Shown in pieces: positions 1-6,821 of a DNA stretch of 7,912 nucleotides. The stretch covers positions 1 through 7,912 of the forward strand of contig CAAGFJ010000089.1 of assembly GCA_900769115.1 (NCBI GenBank), in the 5' to 3' direction. A program made the position numbers and the translations under genes. The first letter of the stretch is position 1. Every line of letters begins with the position of its first letter. This DNA comes from Lachnospiraceae bacterium (lineage in GTDB: Bacteria; Bacillota; Clostridia; Lachnospirales; Lachnospiraceae). The notes beneath the pieces were generated by a model, which was given only the letters and a program-made list of their open reading frames with translations, searched no databases and was not told the origin of the DNA.

Positions 1-9
1 AACAAAAGA

Positions 10-74
10 GGATATGGATTAAGCATGTATATGTATCGCTTATATATACACTTCCGAATCCATATCCGTTTTTT
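10..74. terminator. Bidirectional intrinsic terminator hairpin
   Basis: An 11-bp perfect stem (GGATATGGATT at 10-20 with its reverse complement at 57-67) encloses a second 7-bp stem (TGTATAT 26-32 with ATATACA 44-50). On the plus strand it is followed by GTTTTTT (68-74). On the minus strand the tail is TCTTTTGTT (9-1), also U-rich. It can therefore end the citrate synthase transcript coming from the right, about 155 nt past that stop codon, and a convergent plus-strand gene lying off the left edge. The plus-strand tail is the stronger one. The stem is AT-rich, so strength is uncertain. Confidence 0.75.
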
Positions 75-108
75 ATGTGAGTTAGCATATTATTAGGAGC
101 ATTAGTGT

Positions 109-209
109 CTGCTGCGTGCGAGTCGTAATGCGAATGTGCCTGCGGCAACATGACACCACCCAAAGCCGGGTTCACAACCTAAAACATGCGCGTCCGTCAC
201 TTACGCTGT
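109..209 (+). repeat. Dispersed intergenic repeat, copy A (candidate structured RNA)
   Basis: This stretch matches the reverse strand of 7807-7912 at about 70% by hand alignment. The first 36 bases agree at 31 positions. Further kept blocks are CCCAA, TTCACA, CGTCCGT and a perfect ACTTACGCTGT at the 3' end. It lies 14 nt past the citrate synthase stop codon, pointing against that gene. Read in this orientation, its ends can pair (110-118 with 202-210, one U-U mismatch), and bases 125-139 form a small hairpin with a GCGA loop. I do not recognise it as a named RNA family. No convincing promoter of its own is visible: a TATTAT at 88-93 lacks a -35. It contains no plausible gene. Confidence 0.7.
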
Positions 210-222
210 GCAAGGGTAATAT

Positions 223-1611
223 CTACTCCCGTTCGTCCATAGGAACATACGCCTGTTTCTTCTTAACCGCCTTATATGCCGGACGAATGATCTTGCCCTG
301 ATTAATCAATTCTTCCAGTCGATGTGCACTCCAACCAGCCATTCTTGCCACTGCAAACAACGGAGTAAACAACTCAGTTGGCAAGCCCAACATCTGATAC
401 ACGAATCCGGAATAGAAGTCGACATTGGCACTAACACCCTTATAGATCTTACGCTCTTCTGCAATGACCTGTGGTGCCAGCTTCTCCACATTCGCATATA
501 ACTGATATTCCTTCTGATAACCTTTCTCCTCAGAAAGCTTCTCAACAAAGGACTTGAATACTTTCGCTCTTGGATCAGAGATTGAATACACCGCATGACC
601 CATACCATAGATAAGTCCCGCCTTATCAAATGCTTCCTTGTGAAGTAACTTCTTCAGATATTCCTTCACTTCTTCTTCGTCATTCCAATCCTTCACCTGT
701 TCCTTCATATCGGCAAACATTCTGGTTACCTTGATATTCGCGCCACCGTGCTTCGGTCCCTTCAATGAACCCAAAGAAGCTGCCATAGACGAATAAGTAT
801 CTGTTCCGGAAGAGGTTACTACATGCGTCGTAAAAGTGGAATTGTTACCACCACCATGCTCTGCATGAAGTACCAATGCCAGGTCTAAGATTCTCGCCTC
901 TAATTCTGAATACTTACTGTCTGCCCGTAACAGATATAATATATTCTCTGCGGTTGACAATTCCGGGCTTGGTGTATGTATAAACAAACTGTTGCCATCA
1001 TGATAATGACTGTATGCCTGATATCCATATACCGACAGAACCGGCACAACCGAGATCAACTGCATACACTGTCTTAATACGTTCGGAATTGATGTATCAT
1101 CTGCCTTATCATCATATGCGTACAAAGTCAGGATACTGCGCTGCAACGTGTTCATCATATCCTTACTTGGAGCCTTCAGAATAATATCTCTTACAAAATG
1201 TGTTGGCAAGGAAGTACGATAATCTGCTAATATCTTCGTAAATGCAGTTAACTGTTCTGCTGTTGGAAGCTTACCAAACAGCAACAAGTATACGGTCTCT
1301 TCATATCCAAACCGCTTCTCCTTAATAAATCCTGCCACAATATCTTCAACATCCACACCCTGATAATATAACTTACCTTCGCATGGAATCATATCATTAT
1401 CTTCTACAATATAGGACTGGATCTTTGACACCTCGGTAAGACCTGCCAATACACCCTTACCATTAATGTCCCGAAGTCCTCTCTTCACTTCATACTTTGT
1501 GTATAAATCCGTATCAATCTGTAAATTGTTCTCACATAACTTGGATAAATCCTTAATCTGGTCTGTCACTTGCGAATACTGATTAATTCGCTCTTCATGG
1601 TTATTATTCAC
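223..1611 (-). CDS. gltA: Citrate synthase (citrate/2-methylcitrate synthase family)
   Basis: Cytoplasmic enzyme that condenses acetyl-CoA and oxaloacetate to citrate; in anaerobic Clostridia it mainly feeds 2-oxoglutarate and glutamate synthesis. At 462 aa it is longer than the roughly 370-430 aa of most bacterial forms and fits the long Firmicute type, with an extra N-terminal helical stretch (about 1-45). The catalytic residues seen are His288 in GPKHGGAN, His339 in GMGHAVYSISDPRA and Asp398 in NVDFYSG. Arg348 of the DPRA motif is also present, as is the LHAEHGGGNNSTF segment (248-260). The start is GTG, with a weak AGGG ribosome binding site 7 nt upstream; an ATG slightly inside is out of frame. 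The gene stands alone, with no aconitase or isocitrate dehydrogenase gene beside it in the window. Citrate rather than 2-methylcitrate synthase is inferred: the two cannot be told apart by these motifs. Confidence 0.95.
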   Translation of the reverse strand: MNNNHEERINQYSQVTDQIKDLSKLCENNLQIDTDLYTKYEVKRGLRDINGKGVLAGLTEVSKIQSYIVEDNDMIPCEGKLYYQGVDVEDIVAGFIKEKRFGYEETVYLLLFGKLPTAEQLTAFTKILADYRTSLPTHFVRDIILKAPSKDMMNTLQRSILTLYAYDDKADDTSIPNVLRQCMQLISVVPVLSVYGYQAYSHYHDGNSLFIHTPSPELSTAENILYLLRADSKYSELEARILDLALVLHAEHGGGNNSTFTTHVVTSSGTDTYSSMAASLGSLKGPKHGGANIKVTRMFADMKEQVKDWNDEEEVKEYLKKLLHKEAFDKAGLIYGMGHAVYSISDPRAKVFKSFVEKLSEEKGYQKEYQLYANVEKLAPQVIAEERKIYKGVSANVDFYSGFVYQMLGLPTELFTPLFAVARMAGWSAHRLEELINQGKIIRPAYKAVKKKQAYVPMDERE

Positions 1612-1647
1612 CCAATCACCCTTTCTTTCTATTCTTCTATATCTTCC

Positions 1648-1684
1648 GTTCCCTAGTATAACATATTTTCCACTAGTTCCCTAG
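1648..1684 (-). promoter_or_regulatory. Candidate citrate synthase promoter with 9-bp direct repeat
   Basis: On the minus strand an extended -10, TGTTATACT (1663-1655), lies 44 nt before the GTG start of citrate synthase. No good -35 sits 17 nt upstream, which is tolerated with an extended -10. The 9-mer CTAGGGAAC occurs twice on the minus strand, at 1684-1676 and 1656-1648. They are 28 bp apart, one copy upstream in the spacer/-35 zone and one touching the -10 and probable start site. This arrangement suits an operator for a dimeric or tandem-bound repressor, but no known regulator site was recognised. Confidence 0.45.
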
Positions 1685-1768
1685 TCTTTTTTTCAATCTT
1701 CACAAAATATTAACAAAAGTCAAGTATTTTCAATTGAATTCCATATACATTTCTTACTTTTCATTTTA

Positions 1769-2209
1769 TCAATTCCAGCCATATACGAATCTAGCTTTTT
1801 TACTGATTCCTTTTTTACGAAACAGCTTCTTATATGCATTCACTTTTCCCTTATTTGTTACATATACTACAAGTTTCTTTTTGCTTCCGCTAAATACTTT
1901 CTTGCCAACCGTAGATTTCTTCAAGGATTTCGTATAGATAAGCACTCTCGCTAATTTACGATTATTACTGAATGCCTTATTCCCTATCTTCCTGATATTC
2001 TTACCAAGATGTACATCCTTAATATACTTATTTCCTTTCATTGCATTTGCTGCAACAGAAGTCACTTTATACTTTATGCCCTTATACTCAAACGTTGCCG
2101 GGACATCTATATAAGTTAGCTTTTTCCTATCGCAGCCAACAAATGCTACCTGTGGATTCTTTTGTGAATCATTTGTAACTTTGTATATATAATCACTATA
2201 CTTATCTTT
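1769..2209 (-). pseudogene. Stranded LRR_5/BspA-like C-terminal module of a split surface protein
   Basis: A 146-codon open frame follows the TAA of the secreted-protein gene immediately and in the same frame. The first ATG/GTG/TTG in frame is a GTG at 2065-2063, 48 codons in, with no ribosome binding site, so it has no credible independent start. The translation has the layout of the LRR_5-type module that ends many Lachnospiraceae surface proteins: YIYKVTND near the start, then IDVPATFEYKGIKYKVTSVA, then NAMKGNKYIKDVHLGKNI and IGNKAFSNNRKLARVLIYT as two leucine-rich-like units. A lysine-rich tail ends near KKARFVYGWN. Joined to the upstream gene it would make a protein of about 613 aa. The likely explanation is one nonsense mutation (for example CAA, GAA or AAA to TAA); a sequencing error or rare readthrough are alternatives. 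No terminator is evident after the final TGA. Confidence 0.7.
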
Positions 2210-3610
2210 TTAGATCATATTGCGCTCTTCCACTTCCGGCTTCAATGTCTTTACCAGACAACTCCCGTCTGCTCGGACTGTATAAAAGGTTAAATCGGAC
2301 TCTGTGCAGGAATACCAGATAATATTGCCATTTCCATCATTCACCGGCACAACATCTGACAACGAACCCTTCTGCGTATACAATCCACTGACCGGCTTTG
2401 CCATTGCATCTACATATACATATCTTATTACACTCTTTCCATCCGTAGCCCGACCATACTCTGTCCACAAGACTAAGAACCTATTATCATTTACCTTTAC
2501 AATGTGTGGTTCCGTTGTTTCCGTTCCCTTTCCATCTGCATAAGCACTTAACCAGGTTCCTTCCGTATTCTTCAAATCTGTCGAAGTTGACCGAATCCAT
2601 ACATTACTTACCAGATTCTTTGCCTCTCCCTCTGTCTGCTGCATTTTGTTCTGATCAACGGATGTACCAACTGTCAACAATCTCCCTGCTGTATCGGATG
2701 AAGTAAAGCCACTGGCACAGCCTCCTAATGTATATGACCACATTCCATATTTATCAGTTGACCAGAAATCAAATACACTTGTGACATTAGAAGAACCAGC
2801 AGCATAATTGGCTGACCAGCCACCGGTATACTCTTTCGCATCTAATTCTTCTACATATACTGTCCGACTTCCCTCAGATAATTCCATCTGATACATTTTT
2901 CCATTACACACATTCAGATATTGTCCAAAAGAATGCCAGAAATCTGCAGCGCTGCCTACCAACTGCATATTCTCTTCATTAATGATCAGATTCTGTTTAC
3001 CCTGGTGGTGGACTTTACCAAAACCGGTTCTTCCTGTAGACACCCACAATTGTCCGTCTAATTCCTGCATTGTACACAGAGCAAAATCAAATGGTTCATA
3101 TATTTCAACCCCTTGTGCCTTATTCACCTCACAACAGGAAATATAATTCCAGCTTTTATCAAACTTTGATATTCTCATCGTTATCAGATCCGAACTCTGC
3201 TCGAAGTTATATCTACCTGTAACTACAAAATTGTAACTCTGCCCTTCATATATACTTCCAAAAAGAACGTCTTTTTCACTACATCCCGATGGTGTTATCG
3301 TTGTCGTTGACAACTTTTTCGCCCATATTGGATTATATGCATCGTCATATCCTTCCACATACACACCATCATCCCATACAGCACGTTCATATCCCCCGCT
3401 TACCCGGAACAAAAAAGAACACTGCAATTGTCCCGCCCATGTTGTATTATTCATATGAATCTGTCTGACCGGTATTCCTCCATTCGCAGCCTGCACTTGA
3501 ACTGCTCCAAACATTACAAGCATTACACCAGCCAATATCAGATTGTGTAATACTCTGCTAATACCAGACTTTTCTTTTCTTATACAATAGAACCTCTTTT
3601 TTCTATTCAT
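2210..3610 (-). CDS. Secreted protein, probable beta-propeller-like, C-terminally truncated
   Basis: A 466-aa exported protein of unknown function. The N-terminus has a long basic region (RKKR, RKEK) and a hydrophobic core at about 22-37 (LHNLILAGVMLVMFGAV), with probable signal peptidase cleavage after VQA or VQAA near residues 41-42. The mature part is rich in Trp, Tyr, Gly and Ser and has strand-turn segments such as KVNDNRFLVLWTEY and NDGNGNIIWYSCTES, which resemble blades of a propeller; this is inference from pattern, not a family match. There is no catalytic motif, LPXTG or transmembrane anchor. The start chosen is the ATG at 3610-3608, with AGGAGG 6 nt upstream; a GTG at 3637 would translate through that ribosome binding site. 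It has its own promoter behind the ABC operon terminator. The frame continues past the TAA into an LRR-like module, so the present product has probably lost its C-terminal domain. Confidence 0.8.
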   Translation of the reverse strand: MNRKKRFYCIRKEKSGISRVLHNLILAGVMLVMFGAVQVQAANGGIPVRQIHMNNTTWAGQLQCSFLFRVSGGYERAVWDDGVYVEGYDDAYNPIWAKKLSTTTITPSGCSEKDVLFGSIYEGQSYNFVVTGRYNFEQSSDLITMRISKFDKSWNYISCCEVNKAQGVEIYEPFDFALCTMQELDGQLWVSTGRTGFGKVHHQGKQNLIINEENMQLVGSAADFWHSFGQYLNVCNGKMYQMELSEGSRTVYVEELDAKEYTGGWSANYAAGSSNVTSVFDFWSTDKYGMWSYTLGGCASGFTSSDTAGRLLTVGTSVDQNKMQQTEGEAKNLVSNVWIRSTSTDLKNTEGTWLSAYADGKGTETTEPHIVKVNDNRFLVLWTEYGRATDGKSVIRYVYVDAMAKPVSGLYTQKGSLSDVVPVNDGNGNIIWYSCTESDLTFYTVRADGSCLVKTLKPEVEERNMI

Positions 3611-3616
3611 AGTTCT

Positions 3617-3622
3617 CCTCCT
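3617..3622 (-). promoter_or_regulatory. Ribosome binding site deciding the secreted-protein start
   Basis: AGGAGG on the minus strand, part of GAGGAGGAGAACT, lies 6 nt before the ATG at 3610-3608. It falls inside the longer open frame that begins with GTG at 3637, where it would encode LRRR, so that longer start is very unlikely. Confidence 0.85.
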
Positions 3623-3660
3623 CAAATGTACTTTCACAATGAAATCAACACCATTCCTTT

Positions 3661-3689
3661 ATTATATCTGTATTTTCCTGTGTCCACAA
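3661..3689 (-). promoter_or_regulatory. Sigma-A type promoter for the secreted-protein gene
   Basis: A perfect TATAAT -10 on the minus strand (3666-3661) is preceded, after a 17-nt spacer, by TTGTGG (3689-3684), which matches the -35 consensus in its first three bases. Transcription would begin near 3654 and give a leader of about 45 nt ending in a strong ribosome binding site. It sits 14 nt past the T-run of the ABC operon terminator, so the two transcription units are separated cleanly. Confidence 0.7.
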
Positions 3690-3703
3690 GCGTTTTCCCA
3701 CGC

Positions 3704-3746
3704 AAAAACTCCCTCTCTGCCAGATAAGATCTGGTAAAGAGGGAGT
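3704..3746 (-). terminator. Intrinsic terminator of the ABC operon
   Basis: A strong hairpin: outer 9-bp stem (ACTCCCTCT 3708-3716 with AGAGGGAGT 3738-3746) and inner 6-bp stem (CCAGAT 3720-3725 with ATCTGG 3729-3734), loop AAG. On the minus strand it is followed by a run of five T (3708-3704). It lies 27 nt beyond the stop of the DUF4340 gene and ends the four-gene operon. On the plus strand there is no T-run, so it works in one direction. Confidence 0.9.
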
Positions 3747-3772
3747 CTCCCACACAGTTGCTATATACTTTT

Positions 3773-4372
3773 TTATTCTGCTGTCTCTGTTGTACCTTCG
3801 GCAGTCTGTTCTTCCGTTACTTCTTCTGTCGTTGTTTTCTCGGTTGCCCGGTAATCCTCTACCGAACTGCCCAGAGAACTCTGCACGCTGCTTGCAACCG
3901 TATAAACTGTCTTATCATCCTCTGTACAATAGACGTAATCGTCGCCCGTTGTCGCATTATTGCTGCCCCAGCAGATCGTTGTCTCATCGCCATCTGCATC
4001 GGTCAATGTAACCGTCCAAACCGGAGCATCCAACCCATATTCACTAAGGTCTGACACATCCTCCATCTTCCGTGTTGCCGTCATGGAGGTAATCGAAGAG
4101 ATCAGGGAAGTGACCTTATCGGCATCCACCTCAAAGGCTGCATCCGAATCCAGCGTCCATTTATCGGCATCCTTTGTAAAGGACACCTTCTCTCCATCTA
4201 TCTCATAAGCTATCTTACTTACATCATCTGCCTTCAGATTCAATACGTTAATTGTATCTGCACTGTCTGCCTTTTCCTGCTTATCATTATATCGGACCAG
4301 ACAGACATAACCCACACATAGTACAAACAGACAGACTAACGCGATGATCAATGGTAATCCTTTCTTCTTCAT
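3773..4372 (-). CDS. DUF4340 family membrane-anchored extracellular protein
   Basis: A 199-aa protein, the last gene of the operon. A basic N-terminus (MKKK) precedes one membrane helix at about 5-26 (hydrophobic through YVCLVR), leaving the rest outside the cell. The DUF4340 pattern is visible: a strand pair ending in KWTL (Trp72), a helix at about 84-98 (ADKVTSLISSITSM), the YGLDAP motif (112-117), then strands with TICWG and DDYVYC and a closing VYTVASSV segment. The tail from about 176 is almost all Thr and Glu. The family usually accompanies Gld-like ABC genes; its molecular role is unknown. At 199 aa it is shorter than many members of about 300-500 aa, so it probably carries one copy of the domain. 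Start is the ATG with GAGGTGG 5 nt upstream; a GTG at 4381 would overlap this site. The gap to the GldG-like stop is 11 nt, so translation is probably coupled. Confidence 0.85.
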   Translation of the reverse strand: MKKKGLPLIIALVCLFVLCVGYVCLVRYNDKQEKADSADTINVLNLKADDVSKIAYEIDGEKVSFTKDADKWTLDSDAAFEVDADKVTSLISSITSMTATRKMEDVSDLSEYGLDAPVWTVTLTDADGDETTICWGSNNATTGDDYVYCTEDDKTVYTVASSVQSSLGSSVEDYRATEKTTTEEVTEEQTAEGTTETAE

Positions 4373-4377
4373 GACTT

Positions 4378-4384
4378 CCACCTC
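4378..4384 (-). promoter_or_regulatory. Ribosome binding site deciding the DUF4340 start
   Basis: GAGGTGG on the minus strand (4384-4378) starts at the last base of the GldG-like stop codon (TAG 4386-4384) and lies 5 nt before the ATG at 4372-4370. The upstream GTG at 4381 is inside it, which argues for the ATG. Confidence 0.75.
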
Positions 4385-6090
4385 TATCTCTTCTTTCTTC
4401 TATGGCAGATCATTCCACCGCATACCAGACAACAGATTGGAATCAAAATGCAGACAAACAATGCTATAGCTGCCGCATCCCCTGCTGTTACGGTCAGATA
4501 ATCCACAGATACAGACTTACTTGCAATGGATACCCGGTTGGAATCTCCGGTATCTACTAACCACGTCATTGCATTCATATATAACGTATAATTACCGTCT
4601 GATACCATGCTGTTCATGGAAGAATCCAGAATTGCAGAGGATGCGATCGCCACTAACTGCGTTGTCTTTGTTTCGTCTGAGGTTGCAGCTTCCGCAGCAG
4701 TATTGTCTGTTTCTGTTGTCCCTTCATCTGTACCAGAAGAGTTACTGTCTTCATCCGATGTACCACTTACAGCCTCAGATACCGTAACTGCCACAGAAAA
4801 TGGTCCATCTGCATCGCCATCTGCTTTATCGTAGCTTGTCATATTCTGTGGATCAGTCTTCACAAATGCATCCTCAGATGGTGATAACACGGTACTAATA
4901 TCTAATGTATCCCGTGCGTTCTCAGATATCTTGAATCCCTGACAACCACTTAACAGGACATTGGCAGAACCACCTGTCATATCCGTTGTGATCTCGGATG
5001 CACTGATCGTCGGAACAATATAATATGGACGCTGGACATACTTATTGCTATCCGTTTCCACCACAATACCATCCGTTACTTCCACTCCATATTCTGCTAA
5101 AATGCTATCATAATTCGTATGCTCCTTGCCTGTATAATCGGTAAGCATCAGAACTTTACCACCATTTTTCAGATAAGTGATAACCGCCTGCGATTCCTCT
5201 GCAGAGTAATCAGACTCCGGAGAATCCAACAACAGGCCCGCTGCATCTTCCGGTACCGATCCTGCAGTCAACAGATTCAATTCTTTTAATTCCAGATTCG
5301 CTTTCTGGATTCGGTCAGTCACTGCATCCGGCAAAGATACTTCATTATGTCCGGCCACATAGTATACAACTGGGAGTTCATCCGATAACACATAATCAAT
5401 GGCACTCGTAAGCTGACCTTCGCCATCAAATCCTGTTGTCTTAGACTGATATGTGGAATAATCCATCTCTGATTCATACATGCTACTATAATCAATCACT
5501 TTATTTCTCTTAGAACTTGATACGATCAGACTGTTCTCGCTTACCTGATCCTCCGTAAACTGACTGGTGTAATTCGGACTGGTAACCGGATCCACCTTCT
5601 CTACTTTAATCTTGGAAGAATTCTCCTGATACTGGTTCAATAATTTCTCAACCGTAGAATCCTCATTTCCCGACTGCACAATATAGTGAATCGTAATGTC
5701 CTCATCTAAGTTCTTCAATACCTTCTTTGTCTCATCTCCAATGGTGTACAACTTACCGGTACTGATATCAAACTCCGTATATTTCGATGGAATCTGGCCT
5801 ACGATCAGATTCAGTACGACCACAATCGCAATCACAACTACCGACATGGCAACACTATATGAATCTTTCCGAAAAGCTCTTTTATTAAACGTATGCTTTT
5901 TCTGACCCGACTTCTTTTTTCTCCTTTTTTTCTTCTTTTCCCGCTTATCTTTTGGATTGTCACTGTTATCGAATTGCGTATTATTTGTGTCATCGTCCTG
6001 TTCTACATCATTTTCTGACATATTCACAACTGTTTCCTCAACATGCATCATTTCTTCCTGCTGTCTATTTTCATTCTGTTCCATACTCAT
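4384..6090 (-). CDS. GldG-like ABC transporter auxiliary membrane protein
   Basis: A 568-aa protein of the GldG / ABC_transp_aux type, the extracytoplasmic partner of a GldA-GldF-like transporter. Residues 1-78 are cytoplasmic: an acidic, Gln/Asn-rich half, then a dense Lys/Arg block at about 49-65. One membrane helix follows (about 79-98, SVAMSVVVIAIVVVLNLIVG). The family segment after it is typical: KYTEFDISTGKLYTIGDETKKVL, DITIHYIV, LLNQYQENSSKIKVEKVDP, then YVAGHNEVSL and LKNGGKVLMLTDY, a Rossmann-like fold related to IFT52/GldG. A Ser/Thr/Asp/Glu linker occupies about 438-475. A second helix lies at about 537-559, ending with a basic HRRKKR tail, so both ends are cytoplasmic and about 440 residues lie outside. 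Start: ATG with AGGAGG 10 nt upstream; a TTG at 6114 would read through that site. It begins 14 nt after the permease stop. Substrate and function outside gliding bacteria are unknown. Confidence 0.88.
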   Translation of the reverse strand: MSMEQNENRQQEEMMHVEETVVNMSENDVEQDDDTNNTQFDNSDNPKDKREKKKKRRKKKSGQKKHTFNKRAFRKDSYSVAMSVVVIAIVVVLNLIVGQIPSKYTEFDISTGKLYTIGDETKKVLKNLDEDITIHYIVQSGNEDSTVEKLLNQYQENSSKIKVEKVDPVTSPNYTSQFTEDQVSENSLIVSSSKRNKVIDYSSMYESEMDYSTYQSKTTGFDGEGQLTSAIDYVLSDELPVVYYVAGHNEVSLPDAVTDRIQKANLELKELNLLTAGSVPEDAAGLLLDSPESDYSAEESQAVITYLKNGGKVLMLTDYTGKEHTNYDSILAEYGVEVTDGIVVETDSNKYVQRPYYIVPTISASEITTDMTGGSANVLLSGCQGFKISENARDTLDISTVLSPSEDAFVKTDPQNMTSYDKADGDADGPFSVAVTVSEAVSGTSDEDSNSSGTDEGTTETDNTAAEAATSDETKTTQLVAIASSAILDSSMNSMVSDGNYTLYMNAMTWLVDTGDSNRVSIASKSVSVDYLTVTAGDAAAIALFVCILIPICCLVCGGMICHRRKKR

Positions 6091-6100
6091 CCTGCAAACA

Positions 6101-6106
6101 CCTCCT
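6101..6106 (-). promoter_or_regulatory. Ribosome binding site overlapping the permease stop codon
   Basis: AGGAGG on the minus strand (6106-6101) overlaps the permease stop codon (TAG 6107-6105) and lies 10 nt before the ATG at 6090-6088. It excludes the TTG at 6114 as a start for the GldG-like gene and points to coupled translation. Confidence 0.8.
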
Positions 6107-6821
6107 AACTCCAACGTCTCTTCTTAATGCTCTGCATGGTAAGAAATACAAATACCACCATAACAGAAAGAAAATACACAACTGCCGTCACTTCAAAGGT
6201 TCCGTCTACAAATGACTGAAAATGTCCGTCTACATTACAGGCTTCCATAATATGATAAAGGATTCCATCCGACATCGAACTTGGAAGAAAACTTTCCAAC
6301 CCACTCATAATATAACTTAAGAACATCACAACAAATGTCAATACGGCTGCAATGATCGTATTCTCAGTCAGGGATGAGATAAATAGACCAACTGCAATAT
6401 TGGCAGCTCCCAACAAGAAAAATCCAAGAATTGCCGTATAATTCTGTGCAAAGGATACCTTGCCAAATACGCGCATGATCAATGGATACAGGCAAATGAC
6501 TCCGATTGGAATCAGATAGACCGTCAATAATGCAAAAAATTTACCTAATACGATCTTGGCAACGGATACCGGTGCGGTAAGCAATAACTGATCTGTCTTA
6601 TGCCGACGTTCCTCGGATAACACCCGCATAGTCAGAACCGGAACCGCTAACAAAAAGACAAATGTAATGCTGTTAAAGGTTACATTCATGGATGGATACC
6701 CATTTAACAGATTATAGGCATAAAAATAAATACCTACGATCAGAAATACAAAAAATAAAAAAACATATCCAGTCATGGATCTGAAATAACCAGCTACTTC
6801 TCTTTTATATATTGCTTTCAT
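6105..6821 (-). CDS. ABC-2 type permease, GldF-like
   Basis: A 238-aa integral membrane protein, the permease of the operon. Six hydrophobic segments can be placed at about 19-38, 50-68, 91-116, 128-149, 155-174 and 211-229. After the second lies the cytoplasmic coupling motif typical of GldF-like ABC-2 permeases, MRVLSEERRHKTDQLLLTAP (65-84). The N-terminus (MKAIYKREVAGYF) and the basic C-terminus (KKRRW) are on the inner face. With the preceding ATPase it would form the transport core, probably as a dimer. The ATG start has AGGAGG 6 nt upstream, located inside the ATPase gene; the two frames overlap by 17 nt, which indicates translational coupling. Length fits the family (about 240 aa). The substrate is not shown by the sequence. 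Confidence 0.9.
   Translation of the reverse strand: MKAIYKREVAGYFRSMTGYVFLFFVFLIVGIYFYAYNLLNGYPSMNVTFNSITFVFLLAVPVLTMRVLSEERRHKTDQLLLTAPVSVAKIVLGKFFALLTVYLIPIGVICLYPLIMRVFGKVSFAQNYTAILGFFLLGAANIAVGLFISSLTENTIIAAVLTFVVMFLSYIMSGLESFLPSSMSDGILYHIMEACNVDGHFQSFVDGTFEVTAVVYFLSVMVVFVFLTMQSIKKRRWS

Noticed and set aside
116..301. Plus-strand open frame of 61 codons at the left edge
   Set aside because: It starts in repeat copy A and runs antisense into the citrate synthase gene; no ribosome binding site and no protein-like composition.
306..629. 107-codon minus-strand frame inside citrate synthase
   Set aside because: Lies wholly inside the well-supported citrate synthase gene in another frame; Arg/Ser/Trp-rich shadow translation.
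1718..1723. TTGACT on the minus strand upstream of citrate synthase as a -35
   Set aside because: The hexamer at the right distance is AAGATT, a poor -10. The extended -10 nearer the gene is a better candidate.
1729..1738. 10-bp palindrome TTCAATTGAA
   Set aside because: Too short and AT-rich to be a terminator, and no T-run follows on the minus strand; it may be chance in AT-rich intergenic DNA.
2506..2706. Plus-strand frames antisense to the secreted-protein gene
   Set aside because: Shadows of a well-supported minus-strand gene; no start signals and low-complexity Leu/Ser/Pro content.
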